This document shows positions 37,180 to 45,927 of a stretch of 64,000 nucleotides of DNA, one piece after another. The notes under the pieces were generated by a model that ran no database searches, was not told the DNA's origin, and saw only the letters and a program-made list of their open reading frames with translations. The translations under genes were made by a program, and so were the position numbers. The DNA is from an uncultured Spirochaetaceae bacterium (lineage in GTDB: Bacteria > Spirochaetota > Spirochaetia > Sphaerochaetales > Sphaerochaetaceae). Location: positions 1 through 64,000 of the forward strand of contig CALXYL010000004.1 in assembly GCA_944392985.1 (NCBI GenBank), read 5' to 3'. Every line of letters starts with the position of its first letter. The stretch's first letter is position 1.

Positions 37180-38147
37180 TCGATCTTCATTCCGACACGA
37201 TCTATGCCCTATGGAAGGATGATGGGGATTCATCCCTTCTCCATAATGATCTCAGCATTTCAAAGGAACGTCTTGAGCGTGCGGGAGTCCGCGGCCAGTG
37301 CTTTGCGCTCTTCACTCCTATGCATGATCTTGTCCCTCGTAAGTATAGGGATAATAGCCCATGGGAAATCCTCATCTCGCTTCATGAAAGGTTTCTGAAG
37401 GAGACGGGTGCGGCATCCATTCCTATTCTCCAAAGAGCGGAAGATCTCAGGGATGGAAGCCTCCACGCTATCCTGACAACGGAGGAGGGAGGGGCTATCG
37501 AGGGGGATATCTCCAGGCTGCGTATTCTTAAGGAATGGGGCGTCAGGATCTTCGGCCTCACCTGGAACTGGGAGAATGAGCTTGGCTATCCGAATTCGAC
37601 GGACCCAGCCATCATGGGAATGGGACTGAAGGAAAAAGGAATCGAAGCTGTTGAGGAGTGCGGGGCTCTCGGGATGATCATTGATGTCTCCCATCTTTCC
37701 GACGGAGGCTTCATGGATGTCGCCAGATATGCCAAAGGGCCATTCATAGCCACTCATTCCAATGCGCGGAGCGTGACGGATGTGACGAGGAATCTCACTG
37801 ATGGGGAGCTGCGGATCCTTGCCGACAGGGGAGGAGTTGCAGGGCTGAACCTCTGCCCGGCTTTCCTCCATGATGAGAAAGCAACAGTGCCAGAGGAAGC
37901 AGTCAGCCGCATCGATGATATGGTACGCCATATAATGCACATCTACAGGACTGCAGGAGAGGATGTTCCTGCGATAGGCACTGATTTCGATGGTATTGGA
38001 GGACAGCTTGAGATCGCATCGCATTGCCAGATGCATCTTCTCTGGGATGCTCTTGGGAAAGCTGGATTGAAAGCCTCCATCATTGATAAGATAAGCTATG
38101 GAAACGCTCTGAGGGTTTTCCTTGAAGCGGAAGGGAGAAGAGTATGA
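37176..38147 (+). CDS. Membrane dipeptidase-like peptidase (M19)
   Basis: 323 residues. The M19 zinc-binding start MIDLHSDTIYALW, DVSHLSDGGFMDVAR near 168, THSNAR near 190 and GTDFDGIGG near 268 are all visible. Renal-dipeptidase-like enzymes hydrolyse dipeptides including some with D-residues. There is no signal peptide, so it is probably cytoplasmic. ATGA overlaps link it to the genes on both sides. Confidence 0.92.
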   Translation: MIDLHSDTIYALWKDDGDSSLLHNDLSISKERLERAGVRGQCFALFTPMHDLVPRKYRDNSPWEILISLHERFLKETGAASIPILQRAEDLRDGSLHAILTTEEGGAIEGDISRLRILKEWGVRIFGLTWNWENELGYPNSTDPAIMGMGLKEKGIEAVEECGALGMIIDVSHLSDGGFMDVARYAKGPFIATHSNARSVTDVTRNLTDGELRILADRGGVAGLNLCPAFLHDEKATVPEEAVSRIDDMVRHIMHIYRTAGEDVPAIGTDFDGIGGQLEIASHCQMHLLWDALGKAGLKASIIDKISYGNALRVFLEAEGRRV

Positions 38148-38632
38148 AGCGTATTCTGGCAACACTGCTTGTTCTGGCAGCTTCGGTCACGGCAGCCTTC
38201 GCCGCGGTGGATATCGATCTGGCTCTTGGTGCACAGTCCAATGGAATGCTGACGATCAACGACAACAGCACGAATTTCAAGTTCCTTATCGATGCTGAGC
38301 TTGATATGGACTTTGACAGAGGGCATGGCATGCTCGTGGGTGTTTCGCTCGAAGGAAGCAACATCAGCCTCAGTGTCGGCTATGCCTATCAGACGACAAT
38401 CAGCTCGTCCTGCGATTTCATCCTTGGCGCGGGTACGACAGTCGCCATCAAGCAGACTCCGGAGCTGAATTTCTTCATCACCGCTGATTTCGACTTCAAT
38501 GTCACGCAGGATATGTTCGTCCGCCTTGGTACCGGCGCGCTGCTGAATCTCGGCGAGCTTGGCAGGAATTACGGCCGCAACTGGGAGATCCTTGTTCCTC
38601 TTCCGGCACTTGCGATCGGCTGGCATTTCTGA
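38144..38632 (+). CDS. Small outer-membrane beta-barrel protein
   Basis: 162 residues. A Sec signal peptide (cleavage after AAFA, about residue 20) is followed by alternating strands (SLEGSNISLSVGYAYQTTI, ELNFFITADFDFNV), ending IGWHF. The terminal Phe is the usual barrel-assembly signal. It probably forms an 8-strand barrel. It is last in the nif3-lspA operon. Confidence 0.72.
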   Translation: MKRILATLLVLAASVTAAFAAVDIDLALGAQSNGMLTINDNSTNFKFLIDAELDMDFDRGHGMLVGVSLEGSNISLSVGYAYQTTISSSCDFILGAGTTVAIKQTPELNFFITADFDFNVTQDMFVRLGTGALLNLGELGRNYGRNWEILVPLPALAIGWHF

Positions 38633-38652
38633 TTCCGCTGAACCCGCTCTTG

Positions 38653-38681
38653 TTGCATTAATCCGGCATTGCTGGTATATT
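38653..38681 (+). promoter_or_regulatory. Promoter of tRNA-Ala
   Basis: TTGCAT (38653-38658), 17 bp, TATATT (38676-38681), 13 bp before the tRNA gene. Confidence 0.65.
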
Positions 38682-38694
38682 GCGATGCGTCAGC

Positions 38695-38767
38695 GGGGTC
38701 GTAGCTCATCTGGTAGAGCGTCAGGTTCGCAATCTGAAAGTGGCGAGTTCGAGTCTCGTCGACTCCA
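38695..38767 (+). tRNA. tRNA-Ala (anticodon CGC)
   Basis: A full cloverleaf can be drawn: acceptor GGGGTCG/CGACTCC, D arm with GGTAGAGC, anticodon stem TCAGG/TCTGA around loop TTCGCAA (anticodon CGC, reading GCG), T arm with GTTCGAGTC, discriminator A. CCA is not encoded. This gene marks the target of the transposon that begins 43 bp downstream. Confidence 0.95.
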
Positions 38768-38770
38768 GCT

Positions 38771-38801
38771 GAAGAACACCTCCTTCGTGGAGGTGTTCTT
38801 C
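38771..38801 (+). terminator. tRNA-Ala terminator hairpin
   Basis: 13-bp perfect stem GAAGAACACCTCC / GGAGGTGTTCTTC with a 5-nt loop. The transposon target duplication starts 4 bp after it, so the downstream T-rich part may have been displaced to the far side of the element. Confidence 0.75.
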
Positions 38802-38804
38802 ATT

Positions 38805-38809
38805 CTGTC
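38805..38809. repeat. Target-site duplication, left copy (CTGTC)
   Basis: Identical to 60240-60244 on the other side of the element; 5 bp is the Tn7 norm. Confidence 0.88.
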
Positions 38810-39065
38810 TGTAGATCGACAACTCTTCTCGTTAATCTCCAACTTTTCCCGTTATTTTTACGGGTTCGGGAGACGAGAAGAGTTCTTTTTTGCCCTTGAA
38901 ATCGACAACTCTCTCGTTATTATTCGCGAAATATACAACTTTCTCGTTATTATTTTCGATTTCATGCTCATGTTTTGAGAATCGCAAAGACAACTTTCTC
39001 GTTATTATTTTTCAATTCATGTCCGTATTCTGAATTATCGTAGCGACAACTTTCTCATTATCATT
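38810..39065. repeat. Left-end array of TnsB-type binding sites
   Basis: Six direct copies of a site close to CGACAACTTTCTCGTTATT, at about 38817, 38837, 38903, 38934, 38989 and 39044, plus one inverted copy at about 38870-38888. The first three are close together near the tip; the rest are spaced about 31-55 bp. The mirror arrangement at the right end shows they are end-recognition sites. Confidence 0.88.
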
Positions 39066-39127
39066 TGCCGATTCTGCAGATCTGATATTGGTTATATCTG
39101 CCTTGCTTCTCCTTTCGTGAAGAAAAG

Positions 39128-39147
39128 TCCCAGGGGGTACCTGGGAT
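39128..39147 (-). terminator. Hairpin after tnsC
   Basis: TCCCAGG-GGGT-ACCTGGGA, 7-8 bp stem located 19 bp past the tnsC stop; probably ends the transposition operon. No clear T-run. Confidence 0.45.
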
Positions 39148-39165
39148 CATATGGAAGTGGTTCTG

Positions 39166-40770
39166 TCACTGGCTGATGTTCTGGGCTTTGGAGAAGGCCC
39201 CGAGATCATATGCCTCTATCCTTGATTTCGGGCGCTTGTCCGATTTCTTTTTCGACAGGTATCTGATGGTCTTCTGTACCAGTTCTATGACATCGGCCTC
39301 CTGGTTCGATTTGAGTTCCATGACGTGCTTCAGCGCATCGAGTATCGTCTGGTCGTTGTATTCCTTCTGGTTCTCTATCAGGTTGTTCTTTACCCTCGTA
39401 AATACCGTTGAGGCTATGGAAGGCCGCTTTATCGAAGCGATGACCTGCTGTGTCATCGCGGACTGGGCCATGTGTCGGAGTTCCTCTGAGGAGAATCCTG
39501 CAGCCGGTGGATCCGCGGAGGATTCGGCAAGCGTCTGAAGATCTTGTGTTTCGTTGAGCATCGAATCCTCAAGGGCGTATTTTGTCACGACGGACATGAA
39601 CGGGCGTTTTTCAGCTGATATCTGCCTGATATATTGAGGAGAGAGCTCCGGCTTCTCTTTTGATGTGACGTAATCCAGCTGGATTTCAGACCAGACGGTA
39701 ATCATCCTGTCTATCACGCCGCTGGTCTCATCATACAGAGCCTTCAGTATGTCCTCTGTGATTTCCGGTGCCTTTCTGAACCAGCTGACCGACATGATGC
39801 ATCTCATCATGGTGTCGAACTGTTTCATGTTTAGGCAGTAGTTCGAGGCGTTGATTATCTCTCCGGCTCTTCTGAGTATGTACTGCTTCCTGAAAAGAAG
39901 TTTGAATGCCTCATCCGTCCCGACGATGACAAGTGCGACTTTCGTCGTGTTGATGATTGTCATGAGACTGGAGAACGAGCTTGTCTGGTTGGCGCTGTAG
40001 TCGAGATTCTGTATCTCGTCGAGTATGATTGCTCCTATCCCGAAAAGTCGTATTGCCTTCGCTATATAATCGGCTTTCATGCCTATTGATTTCTGCTTCC
40101 TGATCATCCGTTCGTGTATCGGATGCATGTTTCCGAGGGCTTCATCCAATGCCATAGCAATGGAGATGAAAAGGTCGGAAAGGTTCGCATTCACTGGTGT
40201 GACAACACGGAGCCATACTATCTGGATGAACTCTCCTGTCCCTTTCCACCTGTGCAGTATCATCTGCGGATACCGTGAAAGCATAGTCTCGATTGCCGCC
40301 GACTTGCCACAGCCTCCTATGCCCAGAAGCGACACACCTATGCCAGTATCGGCACCTCCTGCACTCCTGAAGCTTACAGCCTGGGTCAAAGTCTCGTCAT
40401 TGATCGTGATCTCATGCGGTACTTCGACCTGTGTCCGGTTCCGGGCCCTATATGAAAGATAGAGAGCATCCGAAAAGCCCTTCTCAAGCTGGGGGATGAA
40501 GGGCAGGGGGAAACGTATGTCCCTGAGCAGCTGGATTTCCGAACGCTGCACGTTCTCGTCTCCATCTATTGAGGGTTTGAAAGGAAACGGCTTGTAGTAG
40601 GAGGAGAGTATTGCGCCCTTGTCCATCGGTGAAGGGAGTGCCTCTATGAAGGGATTTCCCCTGTCCAACGGGATAATGGCAGGGGTATAGATGGCGGGTT
40701 CGACCTGCTCGCTTTCCCTGCCGTATTTGAAGATCGGGTCCGATGTTCCTGTATTGTATTCGTATGTCAT
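39166..40770 (-). CDS. tnsC: TnsC-like transposition regulator (AAA+ ATPase)
   Basis: 534 residues from the ATG at 40770, chosen because AAGGAG lies 6 nt upstream; an ATG at 40788 overlapping the tnsB stop by 1 nt would give 540. Walker A is GIGGCGKS (about 150-157) and Walker B is IILDEIQ (about 248-254), with a sensor-like IVGTDEAF near 284. TnsC bridges the target-selecting protein and the transposase and uses ATP to control insertion. The last 200 residues are helical and probably contact TnsA/TnsB. Confidence 0.9.
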   Translation of the reverse strand: MTYEYNTGTSDPIFKYGRESEQVEPAIYTPAIIPLDRGNPFIEALPSPMDKGAILSSYYKPFPFKPSIDGDENVQRSEIQLLRDIRFPLPFIPQLEKGFSDALYLSYRARNRTQVEVPHEITINDETLTQAVSFRSAGGADTGIGVSLLGIGGCGKSAAIETMLSRYPQMILHRWKGTGEFIQIVWLRVVTPVNANLSDLFISIAMALDEALGNMHPIHERMIRKQKSIGMKADYIAKAIRLFGIGAIILDEIQNLDYSANQTSSFSSLMTIINTTKVALVIVGTDEAFKLLFRKQYILRRAGEIINASNYCLNMKQFDTMMRCIMSVSWFRKAPEITEDILKALYDETSGVIDRMITVWSEIQLDYVTSKEKPELSPQYIRQISAEKRPFMSVVTKYALEDSMLNETQDLQTLAESSADPPAAGFSSEELRHMAQSAMTQQVIASIKRPSIASTVFTRVKNNLIENQKEYNDQTILDALKHVMELKSNQEADVIELVQKTIRYLSKKKSDKRPKSRIEAYDLGAFSKAQNISQ

Positions 40771-40787
40771 GGTCTTCTCCTTTTCCA

Positions 40788-42947
40788 TCAGAAATCAGCA
40801 AGCTCCGGAGGGCATTCCGGAGAGAAGAGCGAACAGTTGGCATCGGTACGAACTTCTTCCGCTCTTGTGTTCTCTTCAGTTGCAATCGTGATTTCGGGTG
40901 TAGTCGGCATCTCCTCCGGGGTGCTTGCGTCAAGCAGGGATGGAAGCCTGTTCTCTATCCTGTCATTGAAGTTCTCAAGGGCTTTTTCTGCTTTGCGTGA
41001 GATTCTGATATTGCCCGGATCGGCATACGTCGTCCTGGTAGCACCGGCCGCAACGCTTGCGACCGCATCCATGCGTTTCATTCTGTTCACGATGTTCAGT
41101 TCATAGCCTTCCTTGTCCATGGACTTCTCCTTCCTGGCGTATTCCTCATATTCGTCCCACGTCAAATCGTGGAGGTTCCCACATTTCGACGACAGAAGCT
41201 CCATGACCTGCAGCCGGCCATCCTTTAGGTAATAGATGGCGTTGATCGATCTGGGATCGAATCTTATGTCCATGGAATTGATTCGTTCTCCATTGCTGTT
41301 CCTTCGATTTGCATTCAGTCTTGCCATCTTCATTTTTGTAAGCAGGTCCTCGTCAGCCCTGTTGACATACAGGAGTCTTCGGAATGAGATTCCCTCTCTT
41401 GTTATCGAAGCGGTAGCATCCAGCATCAGGCTGAACATGCAGTTCAGCTGGTTGAATGGCGTTACGGGTTCTGGCGGTCCGAAATGGCTGATACCATAGT
41501 TCCAGATGTCTATCGGGCGTTTCCCGACGCCTTCCGTAATCATTTCCTTTGATAGCCGGAACCCTTTCGTATAGAAGGTGTTGTGGAACCTTATGAATTC
41601 CACCATGAGCTTGAACATGTCTTCTATGGTCAGACAGGCTTCCAGCTTATGATTGCTGTCATATCGCTTCTGGATGATTCCCTTGTCCTCGAGCTGGGGT
41701 TTTATGCCCTGATGGAACAGTCTGAAGCTCTGCTCGATCAGTCCCTTCATCGATCCCATCGCGCCTGTCTCAAGAGTTCTGATGATGTTCAGGTCCTGAC
41801 ACATCCTTTCGAACTGGTCGCTCGCGAAATCGCTGCCGCGGTCACACCGTATCTCGTTGGGGATGAAAGGAGATGGCCATGCGGATATGTCATATGAGAC
41901 TCCTTTCCGATCAAGAATGGCTTGGCGGTCTTCGAAGAGGTTGAGCATCAGGCTAGAGAGACCGAGAATCGAGTTGTTGTCGAATCCTACATGGAAAGCG
42001 ACGATCGCATGACTGTACATGTCGATCATCAGATACAGGATCGGCCTGCTCACGTTCCGCGTCGTATCAATCGTGGATACTATGTTTATGTCGACTTCAA
42101 GGGCATCCGCCTCCAATATGTAACCCGGTCGCATCGCCTCATCTCGCGGAGAGCCGAGAAGAAGCCTCTCGTTGTTCCTATACTCGATGTTCGAGGTCTT
42201 GATCTTTGCTTCTTCCTCCTTTGAAACCATTTTGTTCAGATAGTTCAGGAACTGACGTTCCGTTGGACGTCTGTCCGCGGGTAGCAGTCTGACTTCTCCA
42301 TCCTTCTCCTCGACGAAGAAATGACGGATTGTCTTCATATAGGCCTCGCGCTTCGTGATCAGCCGCTGACTGCAATACTGCTGGACTCCATAATCGAAAG
42401 CTTTCCTCACATCATCCGTGATGATCACTCCCTGTGTAGCAACTGGTCTTCTTCCTGTCTTCTTCGAGTAGGAATATTGTTTGCTACCGGCTGGATGAAA
42501 GAATCTCGGATCCACGAGTGAGGCATCCTGCATTCCGCTCTGGAGCCAGCGTCTCACGATTCTGTCGGCAAGGACGCGCGTAAAGCCGTATTTCCTGAAG
42601 AGATCGTTGTATTCCGGCTTGTTGTCCATGTTGCAATATGCCGCGAAAGAAGGACCGTATAATGACTTGAATTCCCTTATGAAGGACAGCTTCTGAAGAT
42701 ATCTTTCCTTTTCGGCTTCCGAGAGACGTTCCTGGTCGATGACATGGGTTTCCTGATTCTCTGCGATTCTGAAGGCCCCTTTGCTGATATCATCCATGAC
42801 ATCATGAACGGACTTCATGATGATGTTCCTGTTGCTGATATCAGTCTGGATCAGCCGGCAGAGGAAGTTCTCGATGGAGAATATCCTCCATCCGCAATCG
42901 TTGCTGCTGACGAGTTTGAGTCCCACATACAGATGCATTTCCTCCAT
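40788..42947 (-). CDS. tnsB: TnsB-like DDE transposase
   Basis: 719 residues from ATG 42947 (GGAG 6 nt upstream). The RNase H-fold core has the triad D281 (in ILEADALEVD), D369 (RCDRGSDF) and E405 (KGLIEQSF); the 88- and 36-residue spacings match Tn7 TnsB (D273-D361-E396). The N-terminal 200 residues contain helix-turn-helix regions that should bind the end repeats. It cuts and joins the 3' ends. The start lies within the last 107 bp of tnsA. Confidence 0.95.
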   Translation of the reverse strand: MEEMHLYVGLKLVSSNDCGWRIFSIENFLCRLIQTDISNRNIIMKSVHDVMDDISKGAFRIAENQETHVIDQERLSEAEKERYLQKLSFIREFKSLYGPSFAAYCNMDNKPEYNDLFRKYGFTRVLADRIVRRWLQSGMQDASLVDPRFFHPAGSKQYSYSKKTGRRPVATQGVIITDDVRKAFDYGVQQYCSQRLITKREAYMKTIRHFFVEEKDGEVRLLPADRRPTERQFLNYLNKMVSKEEEAKIKTSNIEYRNNERLLLGSPRDEAMRPGYILEADALEVDINIVSTIDTTRNVSRPILYLMIDMYSHAIVAFHVGFDNNSILGLSSLMLNLFEDRQAILDRKGVSYDISAWPSPFIPNEIRCDRGSDFASDQFERMCQDLNIIRTLETGAMGSMKGLIEQSFRLFHQGIKPQLEDKGIIQKRYDSNHKLEACLTIEDMFKLMVEFIRFHNTFYTKGFRLSKEMITEGVGKRPIDIWNYGISHFGPPEPVTPFNQLNCMFSLMLDATASITREGISFRRLLYVNRADEDLLTKMKMARLNANRRNSNGERINSMDIRFDPRSINAIYYLKDGRLQVMELLSSKCGNLHDLTWDEYEEYARKEKSMDKEGYELNIVNRMKRMDAVASVAAGATRTTYADPGNIRISRKAEKALENFNDRIENRLPSLLDASTPEEMPTTPEITIATEENTRAEEVRTDANCSLFSPECPPELADF

Positions 42948-43599
42948 CGTTATCTCCTTCCAGTCCTTCAATGATCCCTCGGTAGTCTATCGGTTTCGTC
43001 ATGTCGACTGTGATGATCTTCCTTGCGATAAGATGACGGACGAAGGAGAACTCATCCGTCACCTTCCTGATGTCATAGCAGGATACGGCATCCCTGATGT
43101 TTCTTATCTCCACGGGGTTGAGGTCTTCCTTGAACACGATCTGCCAAGCGATGCCGCAGGCTTTCCAGTATTCATACTCGATCGCCAGAAGCTCCATCTT
43201 TCTCCTGTTCTCAGCCAGACCTTTCCTTTCCGCCTTTACAGATACCGCCATTGTCCTGCCGTCATCCAGAGAGACCAGCAGATCCGTCGTCATTCGCTTC
43301 TGACCGTTTCCGGCTGGACGGAATCCGAGCTTTCTGGCTATGGAGTTCGTTGCGGCCAGGTCGATGGGGTACTGCTCCCTGATATCCGTGACCGAATCAT
43401 TCCAGCGGATCTTCAGATAGGCCCAGAGCTCAGCTTGGGAGAGAAGCTCCACCATGCGGCCATGTTTCCAGTCCGGGAATGATGATGCCGTGCCTGAGCT
43501 GTTGAGTTCCCGGATCTTGATCCATGGCTTGTATGACGCTCCGGATCCTAAACCCCTTCCTTCCTTGACTTTTCCATCTTCTGAAATTCCTTTTCCCAT
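42841..43599 (-). CDS. tnsA: TnsA-like endonuclease
   Basis: 252 residues. VKEGRGLGSGASYKPWIKI near 11 is very close to the N-terminus of Tn7 TnsA, and the restriction-enzyme-like active site is complete: E57 (LLSQAELW), D106 (MTTDLL), K122 (VSVKAE). TnsA nicks the 5' ends so that transposition is cut-and-paste. Start 43599 (AAGGGG upstream) lies inside the tniQ 3' end (52-bp overlap); upstream frames to 43659 would extend the overlap and lack homology. C-terminal residues about 215-252 are encoded in the overlap with tnsB. Confidence 0.93.
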   Translation of the reverse strand: MGKGISEDGKVKEGRGLGSGASYKPWIKIRELNSSGTASSFPDWKHGRMVELLSQAELWAYLKIRWNDSVTDIREQYPIDLAATNSIARKLGFRPAGNGQKRMTTDLLVSLDDGRTMAVSVKAERKGLAENRRKMELLAIEYEYWKACGIAWQIVFKEDLNPVEIRNIRDAVSCYDIRKVTDEFSFVRHLIARKIITVDMTKPIDYRGIIEGLEGDNDGGNASVCGTQTRQQQRLRMEDILHRELPLPADPD

Positions 43600-45683
43600 T
43601 TGGTCCCCTTGATATCGTCTTTCGTCAGGATCAGAGAATAGACCTGTTTCACCACCCATTCGGGGAAGCCTTCACTATTCCGTATGACCTTCGTGCCAGT
43701 GATGTTCATCAGCAGTGTCCAGAGCCTGAGCGTGAAATAGTCGGGTGCAAACGGGTCGAACATCTTCTCGGATTGCTTCATGCTTGCCAACAGCGAGATT
43801 GCAGGCCAGTTCTCTACCGTAATCGGTGTGTGGACATAATAGATGTCGATTTCACGATCGGCGACGGTCCGTACATCATGATGCCTTGTCGAGACACCTT
43901 CATCATATAGGACGAAAGCAGGCCTTTCCTCCCTGTGTCTGCTGTCCGGATACCTTTCGTCGCGGGCAATTTTCAGAAGTGATTCGCATACCGGGGCACC
44001 TTTCTGGTTGTTCTCGGTGATCCAATATTTTGCCCATATCACGTCATCCACATCCATCGGACTTGTGGTGTATATTCCCCTGTCGACGTTGTGGAGCAGT
44101 CCCTTTGTCGCAAGACGGTTACAGTAGTTGCGTATGATCCTCTCATCACCATACTTCTTGAGATTTGGTAGGAATATCACTGGATGAGTCAGCATGTAAT
44201 CTTGTACGACGGGTTTGATATGCTCAAGGGTCTTGAACGAGTTTGCATCCACTGGCACTCCCGCATCTTCGAGAATGGCCGTGTCTTCCACCATCCTCTT
44301 ATGATCCCTGTATGCTTTCCTCTTTGCAGGAGATATCTGTGTTTCTGGAAGCAGCTTGTCATCATAGAAAAGAAAGCGTTCCGCTGATGTCGAAATCTCT
44401 TCCTCCGTTTCTCTGCTGATGACCGAGATCATGTCATTCAGGCTCTTGAATTCAGAATCGAGATACCATCGCCCTGCGGAGGCCTTCTCGAACATCCGGA
44501 ACATGATTTCCTGATTCGACAGCTTCTTGTTGCATTCGGGACAGCCAAGTTCCGAGATGATTGCAAGCGGCGTTGTCGGGAAGGTCTTCCCACATTCCAG
44601 ACATCTTATCGTGATGAGGCTTTCCCGGTATGGTCCGATGAGCTCGAAGCGTCCATGGATTGCCTTCTCGAACTCTTCGCGGTAGCTACGGACATGAAGA
44701 TTCTCGAAGAGGTCTTCAGGGCTTTCGAAGAGGCCGGCTATCAACCCCATCGCCTCATTAGGATTGACGTAGGTTATGGGGGAGTCCGTCGTGAGCTGCA
44801 TCGATCTGGCATTCAATCCGATAGGACGATATTCATCGAGATCCTTGTCATCGAGTATCGCCATCTTGAGCCTCCATGTCTCCTTATACCGATACCTCTC
44901 TCTTAGTCGGGATGTTATCGCTTCCTGCAGGTCTTCCATCGTTCCATCCGGCTGCTCCTCCATAAAAGCTCTCCAGAACATTCCAATTCTTTCCTCCTTC
45001 CTGGAGGCATGCGTTATGGCTGTTCCTATGAAGTCCTTTTCCCTGCATTCGGCATATAGCTCACGAAGCTCCTCCAAGCCAAGGTGCATGGGGTAGAAGC
45101 TCCGACCCGTCATAAGGCTGAATGTCGGTTTTGACGTTTCCACCTCACGCTTTTCGACCGGAACAAGCATAAGTCCATGTTTCGGGCAGTACTCGATGCT
45201 GTTGATCTGGTGTTCCACATGGTAATGGAACGTTCCTTCTCCGATATCCTCCTCGAGGCATTCGGGACACGCCTGCATCGTGTTGATATCCGATATGTGG
45301 CGTGCCCAGAAGCTTGTCTTCTGCTTCCACAGGACGCTGTATGAATAAAGGTGGGAAAGCTGCCGGTACCTTGAAAGGAAAAGCGATTTCAGCCCATAGG
45401 TCGTGGCGTCGAGCCTCCAGTCGTTTGGCGTTCCGATGTCGAGGATGCGGTCGATTTCCGGATATGGGACCTCACATGAGAATCCGTACAGAAACTGGCT
45501 TTTTCTGAATGGGGAGATGTATGCCCCGATCTCCTTCATGAATGCCGTTGCATCTGCCAGTCCGTTTGCATTTGCAAGCCTGGACAGGTACGACCATATG
45601 TGCTCGCCTTCGTAGATGTCTGGTGTATTCAGGCGTATGCCTGATTCCGGGCGGATTCTTACCGGATATGTCTCTGTTGCCAT
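43548..45683 (-). CDS. tniQ: TniQ/TnsD-family target-site selector
   Basis: 711 residues, much longer than the short TniQ proteins of CRISPR-associated transposons and in the TnsD range. An N-terminal TniQ domain includes the zinc cluster C139-x2-C142...H153...C166-x2-H169. A second zinc ribbon is C361-x2-C364...C381-x2-C384. Residues about 485-545 (ERIIRNYCNRLATKGLLHNVDRGIYTT) look like a winged helix of the AbiEi/DUF6088 kind. The protein should recognise the tRNA-Ala locus and recruit TnsC. AAGGAG precedes the ATG by 4-5 nt. It is first gene of the operon. Confidence 0.9.
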   Translation of the reverse strand: MATETYPVRIRPESGIRLNTPDIYEGEHIWSYLSRLANANGLADATAFMKEIGAYISPFRKSQFLYGFSCEVPYPEIDRILDIGTPNDWRLDATTYGLKSLFLSRYRQLSHLYSYSVLWKQKTSFWARHISDINTMQACPECLEEDIGEGTFHYHVEHQINSIEYCPKHGLMLVPVEKREVETSKPTFSLMTGRSFYPMHLGLEELRELYAECREKDFIGTAITHASRKEERIGMFWRAFMEEQPDGTMEDLQEAITSRLRERYRYKETWRLKMAILDDKDLDEYRPIGLNARSMQLTTDSPITYVNPNEAMGLIAGLFESPEDLFENLHVRSYREEFEKAIHGRFELIGPYRESLITIRCLECGKTFPTTPLAIISELGCPECNKKLSNQEIMFRMFEKASAGRWYLDSEFKSLNDMISVISRETEEEISTSAERFLFYDDKLLPETQISPAKRKAYRDHKRMVEDTAILEDAGVPVDANSFKTLEHIKPVVQDYMLTHPVIFLPNLKKYGDERIIRNYCNRLATKGLLHNVDRGIYTTSPMDVDDVIWAKYWITENNQKGAPVCESLLKIARDERYPDSRHREERPAFVLYDEGVSTRHHDVRTVADREIDIYYVHTPITVENWPAISLLASMKQSEKMFDPFAPDYFTLRLWTLLMNITGTKVIRNSEGFPEWVVKQVYSLILTKDDIKGTKWEKEFQKMEKSRKEGV

Positions 45684-45779
45684 CTTGCTCCTTTTCAGAA
45701 TTGTTTCCCTGCATCTGATGCGCGGTGGAATCCATGCGTGAGGTTCTCCTTTTCCACCTTGTGCTCGGTGACTCTTCCA

Positions 45780-45912
45780 ATATCCATCGATATCATGATA
45801 ACTCTGTAAACAAGACTTGACAATATCTATCGGTATAGAAATTTCGCTGATAGCAATATTTTAATATCAATCGTTATTAAAATCAGGTATTCGCCCCGAT
45901 ATCGATTGATGT
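45780..45912. promoter_or_regulatory. Operator array and divergent promoter region of tniQ and the Xre gene
   Basis: Three direct copies of ATATCNATCGNTAT lie at 45780-45793, 45823-45836 and 45864-45877, and an inverted related copy at about 45899-45912. On the minus strand TTGTCA (45823-45818)-17-TATCAT (45800-45795) is the likely promoter of tniQ; copy 1 covers its start point and copy 2 abuts its -35. The inverted copy touches the Xre gene's -10. The divergent Xre protein is the likely ligand. Confidence 0.75.
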
Positions 45913-45927
45913 TATAATGAAGCCATG
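45913..45927 (+). promoter_or_regulatory. -10 of the leaderless Xre regulator gene
   Basis: TATAAT (45913-45918), GAAGCC, ATG at 45925; no SD. The -35 is poor, consistent with an activated or weak promoter. Confidence 0.55.

Noticed and set aside
37260-38165. 301-codon minus-strand frame
   Set aside because: Antisense to the M19 dipeptidase, whose motifs are unambiguous.
38815-39070. Array of about 21-bp repeats resembling a small CRISPR
   Set aside because: Copies vary in sequence and spacing, one is inverted, there is no cas gene, and matching inverted copies occur at the other transposon end; they are transposase-binding sites.
39166-45683. CRISPR-associated transposon (CAST) interpretation
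   Set aside because: No Cas12k, Cascade gene, array or tracrRNA-like sequence was found, and the TniQ protein is of the long TnsD kind.
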